Of a stretch of DNA of 64,000 nucleotides, positions 1 to 32,999 are shown piece by piece. The notes under the pieces are model-generated. The model was given only the letters and a program-made list of their open reading frames with translations. It made no database searches and had not been told where the DNA came from. The stretch covers positions 11,252,286 to 11,316,285 of the forward strand of contig VZDJ01000174.1 in assembly GCA_008694505.1 (NCBI GenBank), given 5' to 3'. Position 1 is the first letter of the stretch; each line of letters begins with the position of its first letter. The position numbers were made by a program, and so were the translations under genes. This DNA is from Cyanoderma ruficeps (taxonomy: Eukaryota > Chordata > Aves > Passeriformes > Timaliidae).

Positions 1-11363
<11,363 letters not shown>

Positions 11364-12425
11364 GAGAGAGCATCTCATTACATTCCAATGTTACAAGATA
11401 AATTTGAGGTTACTGTTGGATGATAGCTTTAATATGAATTACAAGCTGCTGTTTTAATGTTGTCAGTTTAATTTCATGTAACCAATTTTAAATACTAAGA
11501 TTCAAAACTGTGTTATGTAAAATTATTGAAAATGGCTTCTTAAGTGTTTGTTATTTACACTAATGAGTCCAAAGTTTTGTTCCTTGCTAAAAATACATCC
11601 CGTGTTTTTCTAGAGTAGAAACAGTGTACTGTGATATAGTTGATAGGATGAGTTCAGAGGACATGAAAATTTTTACCTGAACTTTGCGTTGTACATCTAT
11701 TTCTGCTTTCCAATTTTTACCCTCTGCCCAAATGCACAATTTAGGGAGAAAGGAGGCAGAAATTGTTTTCATCTGGGTTATGTTTGCTTTTTCTGCTTAT
11801 AAACTACTTGATGCAGTTCTGTTACAGCTGAGTAATGTCCCAGATGTCCCAGTTATTTGAAGATCTGTGGGTGCAGTAAAGCAAGACCACTTTGGTTCCG
11901 TTGCCTTTAACACAACCACAGCTGGAGCAGTGTCTTTGCTGGGCTCTTCCCAGGTGCAGAAGTTCTGCTCAGAGAGATGCTTTGGTATCTTCTGAAGCTC
12001 AGTGCCCTGGTGGGAAGCAGAAATAGAGGCCCTGGCCAATGCACAGCCAAGGCTGGGGCAGTTGCCTGTTTTTCTCTGTGAACAGAAAGCTCAGGGTGGG
12101 TGAGGAAAACTCCTTCCCTGCGGCTGCACTCCAGTAGGATATGTGGTGGCTGCACAGTAAACAAACCAGCTGTGGAATGAAGGTACTAATGATACATTTG
12201 CTGTTCTTAGGTAGTACTGTATTCTGAAATTTTGCTTCATGTGATTTGGGTGATGGCAGTAGGTGTTCAGGCAATGCAGACTGAGTACAATTCACAGCCC
12301 AGCAACTATGAATTTACAGCTGTAATAAATACTTGAACTCTTGTTTTTGTTTTTCTAAATTACAATTTCAGATTTTCAAAAACATTTTCCTAATAAACTT
12401 GTTAATAAATGCACTTGCTACATTA
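11364..12425 (+). other. UPB1: UPB1 3' UTR (probable)
   Basis: There is no canonical AATAAA between the UPB1 stop codon and 12,324; the first cluster of signals is at 12,324-12,409. This makes a 3' UTR of about 1 kb. Its extent is inferred from the signals only; there is no transcript evidence. Confidence 0.6.
12324..12409 (+). terminator. UPB1: UPB1 poly(A) signal cluster
   Basis: Three AATAAA hexamers on the plus strand at 12324-12329, 12392-12397 and 12404-12409. The last is followed by a T/GT-rich stretch (gggttatttgtgagttt) that would suit a downstream element. Confidence 0.65.
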
Positions 12426-12453
12426 TGTTACAGGGTTATTTGTGAGTTTAATC

Positions 12454-12459
12454 TTTATT
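12454..12459 (-). terminator. GUCD1: GUCD1 distal poly(A) signal (candidate)
   Basis: TTTATT on the plus strand is AATAAA for the minus-strand gene. Earlier candidates for GUCD1 lie at 13006-13011 and 13609-13614. Which one is used cannot be told from sequence alone. Confidence 0.5.
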
Positions 12460-13618
12460 GAGAATGGCTTAATTACAAATAAAAATATATTTATGTATAA
12501 AATCCCTGCATGTAAAATCCCCTTCCTTTACTATTGACATCCTGACAGAAACAAAGCAACAGAACATTTTCAGAGTGAGTGTTTTGATACAGTCTTGTAA
12601 TAGGAAACTAAGTTTCAGAAAATGCAGATGTTCTGGATGCTTGTGCAGTGAGCTGCTTTTTCAGCTGAATTTGTGTCATATACTCAGTCTTTTCACTTGG
12701 CTTTTGCTTCTTCCTTGTGTTTTTATCTCTCATAGCCATCTTCCATTTGGCAGCTGTACAAGATCCTGCTGTAATACTGGACCTCTCCTTTTGTCTGCAC
12801 TAGCTTAGACAGCTTTGTTTATCTTTCACTTCTGTTGAAGCATTTAAACCCTGGGTACCAAATGCTTACCAGTCAATATTGTTACACCTGTGTGTGCACT
12901 TCAGAACACTAAGCTTGGCCTTAAGTTCATGTTTTCTGTACACCCAGAAGTCACTTTTGGTAACAGATGCAGTAATGTCAATTACAAACTTTTGTAAGAA
13001 TTGTTTTTATTCAACTAATCAAGCCTGCTCTAAGATAAATCCTGTGGCAGTTTAATGGCATTGAATGAACTACCTACCTGAAAATGCATGGGTTAAGGAA
13101 GTACTCTAACAGCCTGTAGCTTCCATACCTTTTAATTATTAACAGAGCTAATACACTCTCTCTAAAACAAACATCACAGTTTTGGCCCTGGACATAAAAA
13201 TTCCCAGATCAGGAATCTTCTGATTACTTCCTCTGGAGGATTTGAAAGGCATTATCTACAACAGGTTTTGTCCCTTTCTTCTGGAGGGATTGTGCTGGTG
13301 GCACTGATGGACCAGTTCTACACAAATCACATCCTACCTGTTACTTAACAGTGCCAAGAATGTATTTAAACTTTACCAATGATAAGCAAAATTTGACACA
13401 CAAAATTTCCTGTCATGCACTTTTGTTTGGAATTTTTTAAGGGTTACTGCACTTTAAATGTCTGTTACTATTTTTTGCCTTTGTACAAAGGAGCACTTCG
13501 GATTCTACTAAATTAGTCAACACTGTATGCTTTTCAGTTAGTCAACAACTGATAAAGGAAAATGTTTTATCTTGGTAAAGAAACTCCTATGCTGAAAGTA
13601 GATTCCTATTTATTATAG

Positions 13619-13925
13619 CCACCAGTAAATAATAATATCCTTTTACTGTGATTCCACACAGTTCCAGAACTTGAACAGTTCTTTTCCTAAAACCACGCCA
13701 GAGATGTGGGATCTCTGTCTTAAGTGCAAATTTTCCTAGTTTTACATCAGTGCTGATTTTCCTACTCACTTTCATACAGGCAGGACTGAAGATTGAGACT
13801 TACAGGAAATTAGGATAGATGAAGCTGAAATAAGTGGCTTTTTCTTACACTTCAGAATGCTCCTCAGGTAACAGAGGAAGGGGCTATGAGTGGGCTGCTA
13901 CCAATTTCACTTAATATCTCAATAC
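13619..13925 (-). repeat. Inverted duplication, copy B (GUCD1 3' UTR)
   Basis: The reverse complement of these 307 bases matches 23547-23853 with five differences, all transitions, and no indel (about 98.4% identity). Similarity stops abruptly at both ends. I see no target-site duplication, terminal inverted repeat or poly(A) tail. A minus-strand AATAAA (13609-13614) lies just beyond the end of the copy in the GUCD1 transcript direction. Confidence 0.95.
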
Positions 13926-15056
13926 AGCAACAACTTAATCCAAATGCAGCTGTAATAAAAAAAGCTAGAAAAATATAAATTCCTGGCTTCTTACTTGTAG
14001 CAGGTATGTTTGTATTTCCTCTTTTCTTAATTGATTTTAGCTCTTCTTATAAGGTCACTGAACTAATACCAACAGCAAAATTTGGCTCAAATTATGATTC
14101 AGCATTTTAGGTACAATGCAGTAGATGCTGTCAGATATTTACACTTTACACACAAAATATATGCCATTAGTGTGGATGATAATTTTCTGCTTTTGCTTAA
14201 TAAGATTAAATAGTTAGAGCATTCATATTTAGAATGGATTCTGCAGAATGTGGCACATGTGGGTGGCATAACATTCAGAGCTTTTTTGCAAAGAGCAATA
14301 AAGACTTCCAAATGCAAATAAAATCTTTCCACTTAAAGTTTTGGAGCAATCTGGAGCTCTGAGCAGTCATCCAAGAGCATTGAGCCAAAAGAAATTGAAT
14401 TTGTAGTGCAAGGGAGCAATTCTAGTATTGCAGTTGCATAAATGCTAAATCTCTGTGAATTTGGTACATGGGAAATTTCCTACATTGTAGACAATACTGA
14501 TGAGCAAGCAAGGCATTTTTTTGTTATTTAAAAGTAGTTTAAGTTAACATTTTTTCCTTTTATAATATTCTGCTGAACTTCAAATCCATAGATTATGGAT
14601 GAAGAGCAGCCCTTGATGCTTTGACAGAGAGAAACAGGTATTTTCTGGGTTTTTTCTTTGTTTATCTAAACCTATGCAAATATTACCACGTGTTAAAGTT
14701 CATAAATTTGGTGCTTTTTTCTTATGTGTTTAATTTGAAAATAAGCTGAAAGTGAACAGGCTCTGGGCCTGTATTTTAGAACTGCTGTCGAATGTGCAAT
14801 GTTGAAAATAAGGAGGGAAAAAAAACCCAAAATCAAATAAAAATCAGAGACAGACATTGCAAAATCAGATAGATCATCAAGAAAAAAAAAAGGTGAAGAC
14901 AGCATTGCAATATAGTCCTGTCAATGCCTGTAAAGCCTCCCTTGTTGAAGATCCCACTGCAGTTCAGGAGCGAGGTGTGTGCAGGGGAGTCCTGAGACGA
15001 GCAGCCAGCTGCTGTGCAGGCTGTGCAGGAAGGAGCAGGAGTGTCCTCTGTGGGTG

Positions 15057-21626
<6,570 letters not shown>

Positions 21627-21931
21627 GGCGGTGGCGGCACCCGCCGCCCGTTCACTGCCGGCCCCGCCGAGCCGGCGGCGCGGCCCCGGGGCCCGGCGCT
21701 GGCTCCTCCCGGAGGCGGGGGCTGAGGGGGGCCGGGCCCCGGGGCGCTTGCCCCGCGCCGTGGCGGCGGGGAGAGCGGCGAGGCGTGCGGGCGGGCAGGG
21801 GCATGACACGGCGGGCGGGGGGCGCGCAGCCCTGCCCCGGGCTCGGGGCACCGCGAGGCTGCCGGGCTGGCCCCGGGCGGGAGCGGACGGGACGAGGCCG
21901 CGCCGCCCCCAGCGCCGCGTTCCGGTTCCGG

Positions 21932-21983
21932 CGCGCGGAGCAGGGCGGGAGGCGGCGGAGGCCATTAGCGGAGAGTGCCGGCG
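21932..21983 (+). other. SNRPD3: SNRPD3 non-coding exon 1 (5' edge uncertain)
   Basis: A good donor GGCG|gtgagt at 21983/21984 ends a GC-rich leader. The intron would be 21984-22467, with the acceptor gtctcag|GTG. The transcription start is not determinable; the left edge given is approximate. Confidence 0.55.
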
Positions 21984-22473
21984 GTGAGTGCCGGGCCCGG
22001 GCCGTGTCCCCCTGCGGGGCCTGCTCGCGTCCTGAGGGGCCGGAGGGGCCGGCTCAGAGCGGCGAGGTGCGGGAGGGCTGGGGTGGCCCCGCTCCCTCAC
22101 GAAAGGGCCTCAGCGCTCGGCGCCGCGGGCCCCGAGCGCGGCCGTGCTGCCTGCGGGGCTCGCAGGGGCCGTGCCGCTGTGGGATGTACCTGGGGCTCTT
22201 CCCTTGGAGGTACGAGTGGTTTGTTAGGTGGTCCTTACAAGTGGATTTCTTAGAAGAGATCTGAAAAAGACTGGTAATTGATATTTAAAGTCTCTCCATG
22301 GGCACGTCTTTAGAGAAGTGTTATTGATGCATAGTCAAAGCCCATGTTGTGTTTAAATGTGAGAAAATTGGCGCTTTACGCTAATGGAAAGGATGATGGA
22401 TTGTGTAGTTGGAGCTTATTCTGCACCTTCCTTTGTAATAAAAGCTTTTGTTTCCCTTGTGTCTCAGGTGTAG

Positions 22474-24623
<2,150 letters not shown>

Positions 24624-24700
24624 TTTTGGTCTTGGCTGAATTGCTTTTTTTTATTAGGGGTGTTAACTTGACAACGTGTGCATTGGTATTGGTTTTGTTT

Positions 24701-24706
24701 AATAAA
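24701..24706 (+). terminator. SNRPD3: SNRPD3 proximal poly(A) signal
   Basis: AATAAA 78 bp past the stop codon, followed by tgtttctg. This makes a very short 3' UTR, as expected for this gene. Confidence 0.85.
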
Positions 24707-25701
24707 TGTTTCTGACAAAAACTCGTCTGCTCTTACCTGACAGGACAGTTCTTGGGCAAATACACTGTAGGTTGATTTCAAAGTCAAGCCAGCTTTGGAA
24801 AATAGTGACTTTGTTATATCTAGGTTTGATCACTTTGTGTGATGCATTAGTTTCTAAAGATCATTGTTTCCTTTTTCTTGTTTAGTCCTGCTGTCATTTA
24901 TTCTCTAAAGAATTAGAAGGCGTTCTTAATGAAGACTTTTAAGACATACATTATACAGTGTTATTAGCAGCTGCATTTATGAAAAATACAGCAAAACAGA
25001 GGCAGCTCCCTGAGAAGCAGAGCACTGTGTTCTTTTGCTTTATATGGACCTACAACAGCTAGAGGTCCATTTTCAGATTTGTATATTGAACTTGTATTCT
25101 TGCATTTCTTATTTTTCTCTTTGGATATGGGGAGAATTTTTCATGAAGAACACACAACTTTGATAGCCTGAATCTATATTTGCAGTGAAGAAATCTATTC
25201 TGACTTTTATAGCAGTTTTTCCCTGTGTCTGGGAAAAGACAACAGAACATAGAATAGGCATTTTCCAGGATAAACTTGAAATGCTTTCTAGATTTGAAAG
25301 GCAGTGCAGGTGTGTGAGGAAAGTCTTATAAATAGTTATCCATTAAACACAACTCAATACAACTGATGTTTTGAACAAAACTCATTATCAACTTCAGCTT
25401 TTGATCTTATTATCCATACACGGTTGTGTATAGATCAGCTGATCTGCAGGAAGCCAAATATAGTTGTACCTGCAGTTTATTTTGCTTAAAGCCTAGCGTG
25501 GGTGTTTTTACTGACTTAAATGGTTGAAATGTTTCAATGTAACCCTTCTGTACCTAATCACTTACTTGCATACAGTCAATTACCAGTCTGTACACACAGA
25601 AAAGAACTCTTCTTGCTTTTCTGCTCAGATGCTGTGAAGACCCTCCCTTGTGTGCAGACAGGAAAGTTGAACTAATGTATTAACTTGTTGAATTGTGTGT
25701 A

Positions 25702-25707
25702 AATAAA
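25702..25707 (+). terminator. SNRPD3: Candidate distal SNRPD3 poly(A) signal
   Basis: AATAAA in gtaaataaagctgtatttgg, followed by a GT-rich stretch. The 1 kb between the two signals contains no gene, so a long SNRPD3 3' UTR isoform is possible. Confidence 0.35.
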
Positions 25708-26362
25708 GCTGTATTTGGTCTTGGATCACTAGGGAAAATCCTGCTGCTGCATGTTCTTCTGGGTAGTAGGGATCCTAAATATTTGCAGTGGAAACGTCCT
25801 TAGAATGTGTTAAAGGGATACTTGAGCTTAACTATAAAAGCATTGTAGTGTCATCTTACACCTGCCCTGAGGGATGTGTCCAAAAGATGGCACAAAAGTC
25901 ATAAACAGGGGCCACTTCCACTGATTGTGGAAAAGTGTCCCTGTTTCTCCTTGAGCAACGCCAAGCTGCTGTTCTCTCAGGAACAGTGGATGTGGCATTC
26001 AGCAGCACTGAGGGCAGGACACAACCACGAATTTCAGAGGGAAACGGTCACCCTCCTCAGGGGGTTTGATGGAAAAAACTGCCTGAAGTTTGAAGTTGCA
26101 TCTCTAATGCATATCAGCTTTGAAGAAGGTAGTGGATTCTGCATAAACAAAAAGCTTTGAACTGTTCAGAAAGATACCATGAATTTAGTATTAAAAATGT
26201 TGAAGTTTCACGCAGGTAGGAAAGTCCCAGCCAAGACAAACATCACTTAGCAGTTTCTGACTGGAGTAACTGGAATGCTGGTTTGTTACAGGCTGCTTTC
26301 CTGTGCTGTGTGTATACTGAGTGTGATAAATCAAAATTTCCTTCTCACAAACGCGGTCTCAC

Positions 26363-26374
26363 CCACTAGATGGC
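26363..26374 (+). promoter_or_regulatory. CTCF-like core motif
   Basis: CCACTAGATGGC is a full match to the CTCF core CCASYAGRKGGC, on the plus strand. Motif match only; occupancy unknown. Confidence 0.5.
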
Positions 26375-28667
26375 TCTGTTGGGAAGAGAATGAAGCTCAA
26401 GAAACCCGAACCCTCTGGAAAAGAAAAATGCAAGAGATGTGACTTCTGCTCAAGGGCTGTTATAAACTAGCATGAAAATACCTTGTTTTCTTCCTTCTTC
26501 AGTGTTCCTGGAGTGCTGGCTTCCTATGTGGCTGGGTTATTCCAGCTGCTGATTGATGCTGTGTTTCCCTGGTACTTGGCTAATTGGGCAAATGCACTTA
26601 GATGATGTAGATTTCTCAGTTCATAACTTAAGCAATCTGTTTCCCTGGGATGGCAGATACTGAGGAGAGATGCAGCTGTTTTTAGCATCTGCACTTGTTT
26701 GTCACTTTTTTAAAATCACAGATTGCAGCATTTCTTTTCATTCTTTGCCACAACACTGTGTGTGGGCTTGTAAAGCTCATGCTTTTCAGTGGATTCAGGG
26801 CTCTCCATAGTTTTCTGCTTTTGACTGAGAGAGAGAAGCACTGGCCTAAAGCCTTGTTCTAAACCTGCCCCTTTGATAACACCAGTGTAGGTGCCTTTGA
26901 AGTACTCATGGGACAGAGAATCTGTACTGCAGCTGTGCAAAATGGTACGTGGAGGGGTGCAGGTACACAATCTTCCAGGGTCAAAGCCACCCTTGTGCTC
27001 TGGTATGAAAATAAGGCATAACATCAGAGAAGAGTTAAAGTATCACTTGAAAAAAATTGCTTTGCACGGAACTGTAGGATCTTTCCTCACTGACCAGTTG
27101 CTTTCATCCCATACATGGGCAGTTCTTCTCTTCAGGTATGTCTTAAGTTATATTTGATCCTAAAGTTGTACTTTAGTTCAATGCTCTCCAGAAAGCATCT
27201 TCTAGAAGGGCAGAAGTTGGAGTGGGAAATGTGAATTTCAGGTGCTGGTAGTCAGAATAACTATCCACTCTGTATCTCTTTGCTACTTGAGCTTTACAGT
27301 GAGCTTTCCTGTAAAATAGATGTGTCCTATTTCTTTTGCCAGTAAAATGTGAGCAAGGGTTGGAAGGCTGATGTCCCAGTGGAGCAATGGTTTGGTAAGG
27401 TAGCAGTGGGTGGAATTCTGAGGTCTTTATGAAAGTGTCAGTGATTCAGCTGTTCCTTTCTCTGACAAGGGTCAAAAAAGAGTTTGGGAAAGAGTTCTCC
27501 CAAGGGAGATGTTTCCATCCTGACAGAAACAAAAATTTAGATCTGGACTTGTACCTTATTGCAACCAACCTGATTTCAAACAGACCTGGTCTTCCTTCTC
27601 TAATATTAGACAAAATTTTATGGGACCCTCCTGCCTTAGGGGATTCTTTGGAAGGAAATACAGATATACCACTTCAAAAAGCATGGTCATGGAACAGCCT
27701 TAAAGAAATGCTGATGGGTCAGTGTGTGCAGATCATTTTGCAAGTGAGAGGAGACTTCTCCACCTGCTCACACCTGCAGACAGGAGAGCTACCAGCTGAC
27801 TGCAGTATGCTGGTGCCTGAAGTAGCCACAGCACTGCCTGTCTGCAAGTCTTTTCCAGGTCAAGCTGTGTTTTGACTGTTCCAGGTGTTCTGTTGTTGCC
27901 TAGACCTGTAGTAAGAGCTCTTGATAGTCAAGAGTATTTTGGAGGTGATGAATAAGGACGTGCCACCCTTCCCTGCTCCTGGTAACTGTTCCTCACAGAC
28001 CAGGGTGTGGGATTATTTACCTCGTTGTGGAGGCTGACATTAGTGTGCAGTGTGAGCAGTAGGTTTGGGGTGGGTTTATGCCACTTAATTCAGGCGTTTA
28101 ATGAGAAAAGTATTTGGGGTTTGTGCGTGAGTTGCTTGTTCCTAGTAGATGGGCTATTATTCCTGGCACAGGACCAGTCATTGCATAAGCAAGCATTGTG
28201 CAGACTTCTGCTGCTCAGCAGAGACTATCAGAGTCTATGAAAAGTGGAGACCTTCCAGCATCGTTAATTCAGGGGAGAATGCTGAAGCCCTGGCAAAGAA
28301 ACAGATTGTATCCAGAAGATGTGTAGTTATGCTGGGAGAAATGAAAAGAATGGCAGAAAAACACTATTATTGTTCTTTTGTTTGGTGAACTGCTTGCAGT
28401 GAGCATTTAATTTGTTCTTCATTTTCCCTTGCCTAGGGACTTAAAATCTGTTTTGTGGCTGGGGGTTTGCCCTAATTCCAGCTCAGTGGAAAGATGCTGG
28501 TACATCTACTCCAGAGCAAAACACTGTTTGTGAGGCAAAACTTACATTTTGTCCCTTGGTGCCTAAAATGTAGATTGGGAGTGAGTGGAGCACACAGCCT
28601 CAGAGAGGTTTTGGAGCACTGCAGCTGATGGCCCTCAGCAGACATGGGGTGAAGCTGATACTGTGAT

Positions 28668-28727
28668 AATGCATAGACCCCTGTGGTGGCATTTTAGAAT
28701 GCACAGACCCATGTGGTGGCATTTTAG
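28668..28727 (+). repeat. Tandem duplication, 30-bp period
   Basis: Two units beginning aatgcatagacccctgtggt and aatgcacagacccatgtggt, differing at two bases. Confidence 0.9.
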
Positions 28728-31576
28728 AATGCTTATTGATATTTTCACACTCCCCTAAAATCTTGAGTAAACTGTAGAGTGAATAGGGTTTTTTTCCCCT
28801 GACACCATACCCAGCTGAGACACAGAACTGTCATGTGGAGATTTTTACTTTTCTCTGACAAGGAGGTATTGCTATTTGTTGCTTCATGATCAAATGAGCC
28901 TCTTTGTGTCTGATGTCTCTGAAACAGCTCCACAACAAGCCTTTTTTTGCAAAGCTCAGCCAAAAATTAATGTCATTCTCCTTGAAGTACACCATATCAA
29001 AGGGCACATGAGATGCATGCTCAGAACCAGACAGGAGTGTGTCATTTGCCTGCAGTCTTGTTTGCCTCTTGCTTTTGAGGGCAGTTTGAATACAGCAGCA
29101 GAAGTGCTGTGGTTTGGGGGAAGGAGAGGCTGCACTTAGAGGAAATGTTGCTCCTTCCTTTTCTCTTGGTACTTGTTAGCATTGGCTGTCTTTGTTTTGT
29201 CTTTTCACTGCAACCTTTTTTTTTGTTGTTGTTGTTGTTTTCCAGTTAATGATCCAAATTTGACATGGAGAAAGTGGATGAAGCTCTAGGGTACTCATTA
29301 GAGGCTTTTCGTGTCAGAATTTGACTCCAAATACACAAAATCTGATCCTAAACCTAGACAGAGATTTATACCATGGGACATGCTGAAGCTTCTGGCTGGA
29401 GGCTGTTGAGAGGGTCCATGTAGGAGGTCTCACTTGTCTCCATGGCCTCATTTGAACCTGGCTTTTACTGGCCCTGCAGCCCCTGGCTGAGCTGGAGCTC
29501 TGGAGGTGCATCCTGCTGTTCTTCTTGAGAGAGCCAAGAGTTCACCCAGCTCCAGAGCACCTGGCCCTGTGCTAACAGGAGCTCTGGGGGCTGCCAGTGG
29601 CACTGTAAAACACTGGGATTCATACTGGAGCTGAAGGATGGGCCAGTCCAGGGCTGAGACCCAGGCAAGGGGACCTGGAGACCCTCTGAGCTGTTGTCTC
29701 TGAGTATCTGGTTACACATCAAACCTGTTCCTTTGGGTTCCACTTCACTCTCTTTCTGTTGCAGTTTCTGAAAAACTAAAACCCCAAAGAACTGTTGGTG
29801 AAATGAGTGGATGGGTTGTGACTTGCTGTTTTTCAGTTGCAGCAGAGTTCAGACAAAGGTGCACACCTCAAACTGTTGGCTCTGCAAACCAAAAGATTTC
29901 AGGGGATCAAGAACAAAGCTTTGCTCAGAAGTGTGACATGGAGACTCAAAGGCAGCTGCCTCTGCTACTCTGGGAAAGGGGCATTTCCCCATTTTTGTGC
30001 CATGTTTTTGTTGTTGACACACCATGTGTTTCAGGGGAATTACACAGGTTGTGAATAAGGCCCATGTCGTTTTTCAAATGCTTCCCATCATTGTGTCCAA
30101 TGTGGGGCAGGTTGACACAAAAATGGACTGGGAGGAATAACCCTCCCAGAAGCTGAGGAACTGGCTGATCAGAAAGCAGGAAAGTATCTCTCTTCCACCT
30201 TTGTGGCACACCTTGCACGCAAGCAGAACAAACCTGATGCTGCTGTGGAAGGAAATGTCAGTGCCATTGAGGTTCACTCGCTTTTGAGGCCCATTTGGAT
30301 GCAGCAGGGGGAGTGCTGGGCTTTGGGAAAAGGAGTAAATGGAAGAAAAGCTGACTTCCCTCTGATCTCTTCTGCTGAAGCAGCGTTCCTGTGTGGTTAC
30401 TGTGTTTTATGGCTGTTCTGGTTTGGAATCAGCATCACTGAACTGGGATGTTGTCAGATCTGAGAGGATTCTCAGTCAAGTACTTGGTGTCTCGAAGTGG
30501 ATCAAGATGCAGTCATGGCCTTCCAGAGCACTGGCCTCAGCTGGCAGTGTCCCAGCCTGGTTTGTTTGTGAACTGCCTCTTGGCAGCCTTAAACCAGCTA
30601 CTGCATCTATTTTGAGATCACCTATTCAAGGCCAATAAAGTGCAAAACAGGTTCTCTTATCTGTGGATAATGTCCCCAGCTGGGCTGGCTGGGCTTCCTG
30701 CCAGCTGCCCTTGGAGGCTTCTCACCTGCACTGCCAGGGACTGCATGGTAAGAGTTTGTATTGAGGCACTTTGCCTCTTCCAGGCTTTGAATCACGTCCT
30801 CTGGTAGGGAGCAGAGCAATCGCTAAAGGCAATGTTTAATCTTCTCTTGTTTGTTTTCTTAAGATGAAACAATTTATATTTTTGACATCTTTGTCAGCAG
30901 CTGTCCACTAAGGAGCTTGTCAGCCTGCCCCAAACAGTGCAAACTCCTTTATCTTCCTAGTGCTTGTGATGAGAAATGAATTCTAAGTTGAAAAAAGAGC
31001 CTTGGCAGTGCAAAAGCAAAGGGCCTTGACAGGTTTTGAAGTGTGTGAAATAAAAAATAGATTAGACAAGCCTGTGCTTCCCGCTGCTTTTTGCATCCTT
31101 ACCTCAACAAAATAATTACCACTTATTTAGACAGAGTCACTGAAGTGAGGGAGGCTTTTGCTGAACTCAGTGCTCAGCATATTGCTACCTGGAGCATGCC
31201 AAGATGCTTACCTGGGCTTTGTTGTCAGAAGATGAGGTAAAATACAGGATGGAGGTGCAAGGAAGGTGTTGTCCCTTAGGCAGGGAGAGAACAAGTGCTT
31301 TTCTGTTGGAGTAACTGTTCCTTCTTCTCTCTCAGGCACCAATGGCCTCATTAGCTGTGGTGTTGCTCATTATCTCCACACGTGTGGCTGGGCTCTGCAG
31401 GCTGGTGCTGCTGGAGCTCTCTGCTGCTGCCTGAGCCCCGTGGAGCCCCAGCTGACAATGCTCACCAGCATCTTCAAGGGAGATGCTTTACACCTGGTGA
31501 CCTCTCCTTGCAGCAGACTGCTGCTGAAAGTTGTGTTTAAATGAGTCACTGAGAGCTGTGCTGACTGATCACCTGT

Positions 31577-31612
31577 GGGAGGTCGGGGTGGGGAGTCGGG
31601 GTGGGGAAGGGG
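31577..31612 (+). other. G-quadruplex candidate
   Basis: A series of G-runs (GGGAGGTCGGGGTGGGG, then AGTCGGGGTGGGGAAGGGG) separated by one to four bases satisfies the usual four-run rule several times over. Intergenic. Confidence 0.6.
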
Positions 31613-32999
31613 CTGTGGTACCATCTGTGCAGCCTCAGCTTCCTTCCTGCTGCATGACACAGGTCCCATCCCAGGCTGACCAAGTGCCTGCACGGAGAGG
31701 GAGGCTGGCAAGCTGAAAATGGTGGAGGGAGGCTGGTGTTTGAGTCATGACACTGAGTGCTGCTCCAAGTACCGGAGATTCCAGCCCTGCACCAGCAAGT
31801 ACCTCCTGAAGAGAGTATTGAGTCCTGCTGAATGTGTTACCTGACAGGACACAGGCTCACTGCAGGGCAGGTGTCCCCTGATTTAGCACCATAACTAAGC
31901 TGGTCCCTCTGGCTGGCTGTGAGAAGACCTGAATGAGCAGCTCATCCCTTTAATTCCCTTTGAGAGCCCTGAGCATTGTCATTCAGTGCAAGACAATGCT
32001 CATTTCAGTTGTATCATCCTCTCTGGTTGGTGAACTCAGCTTTTAATAAAATTGCAGATTTGGAGCCTCCAGGTCTGCTCCTTGAGCATGCACCTCATCT
32101 GTAGGGGGGCCGGGATCACTTCCCAGCTTTGGAGCTGGATGCAGTGTGCTGCCCAGAGCCCCTCACTGATCCATGTGATCAGGAGCTGGCAGGGAGTAGC
32201 TGGGTGTGCTGGGATCATTTCTGCTAAGTTACAGCCCATCAAAGTTCATCCAAGAAGCAGTGGCAGGACTTCATAATTTGCATTTTCACATATTCATTCA
32301 CATTCATTCAGTTCTCCATGGGGAGCTTTCTGTTTCAAAGCAACCAAGTGCATCTAGAGGAATAAACATGCATGCCACGGCTGCTCAGCTGAACCAGTGT
32401 GTTTCCTGCTTTATCTCCAGATCCTGGAGTTGCCAACTGGCAGGTGGCATCACCAGTGATTGGCACAGAATTCCTCTGCAAGGGGCTGAATGTCTCCTCC
32501 CTGTCCTGCTGGGTAGCAGAGCTCAGACTGAAAGCACAGCTTTGAGCAGGGCTGGAAACAGGCTGGGGCTGAGCCAAGGGCTCTGCAGGGAAGAGCTGTG
32601 TCAGGGATGCTCTACACACTGAGGGTCTCACCTCATTTTAGGGGGGCTGTTTGCTGTGATGGAAAAGCTGTGAAGATGCCTTGATGCAGAGCCCTGGGGG
32701 AACAGTGCTCAGAGCTGAAGACCAAATGTTCAGCAGCACTGCTCCCTCTTTGTAGACAGGCGCTGGCTCACCAGGCAGCTCCAAGCCTTCATTTAAATGC
32801 TTTGTGCCTGAGTTTTCTTCTTGGCACAGAGCAGAGCGCTGCTCTGCTTAGACTGTAAGAGTTTAAGCAAATCTTGCTGACATTTGAAATACTTTTCATT
32901 TTTGATCAAAGGTATTTTGGAAGGAAAAGAAGAAATTAATACCATCTCTTCCACAGCAGGGAAGGAAACGAAGGGCTGAGCGTGGAGAGTGGTGGTAAA

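Larger units (their letters stand above)
12440..15056 (-). other. GUCD1: GUCD1 3' UTR (probable, longest form)
   Basis: Runs from the GUCD1 stop codon to the most distal minus-strand AATAAA, about 2.6 kb; with the signal at 13609-13614 it would be about 1.45 kb. It contains one arm of the 307-bp inverted duplication. No other gene is visible on either strand here. Confidence 0.55.

Noticed and set aside
13587..13775. A 62-codon minus-strand open frame nearly identical in protein to a plus-strand frame at 23697-23882 (both start MKVSRKIST)
   Set aside because: The similarity is fully explained by the 307-bp DNA duplication. Both frames run past the duplicated edge into unrelated ends, and the five differences are not concentrated at silent sites. 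No known family.
27429..27875. 148-codon plus-strand open frame in the SNRPD3-LRRC75B interval
   Set aside because: No recognisable domain, no Kozak or splice evidence; within the length expected by chance in this much sequence.
32436..32447. Another CTCF-like core (CTGGCAGGTGGC)
   Set aside because: Two mismatches to the core consensus; too weak to list as a site.
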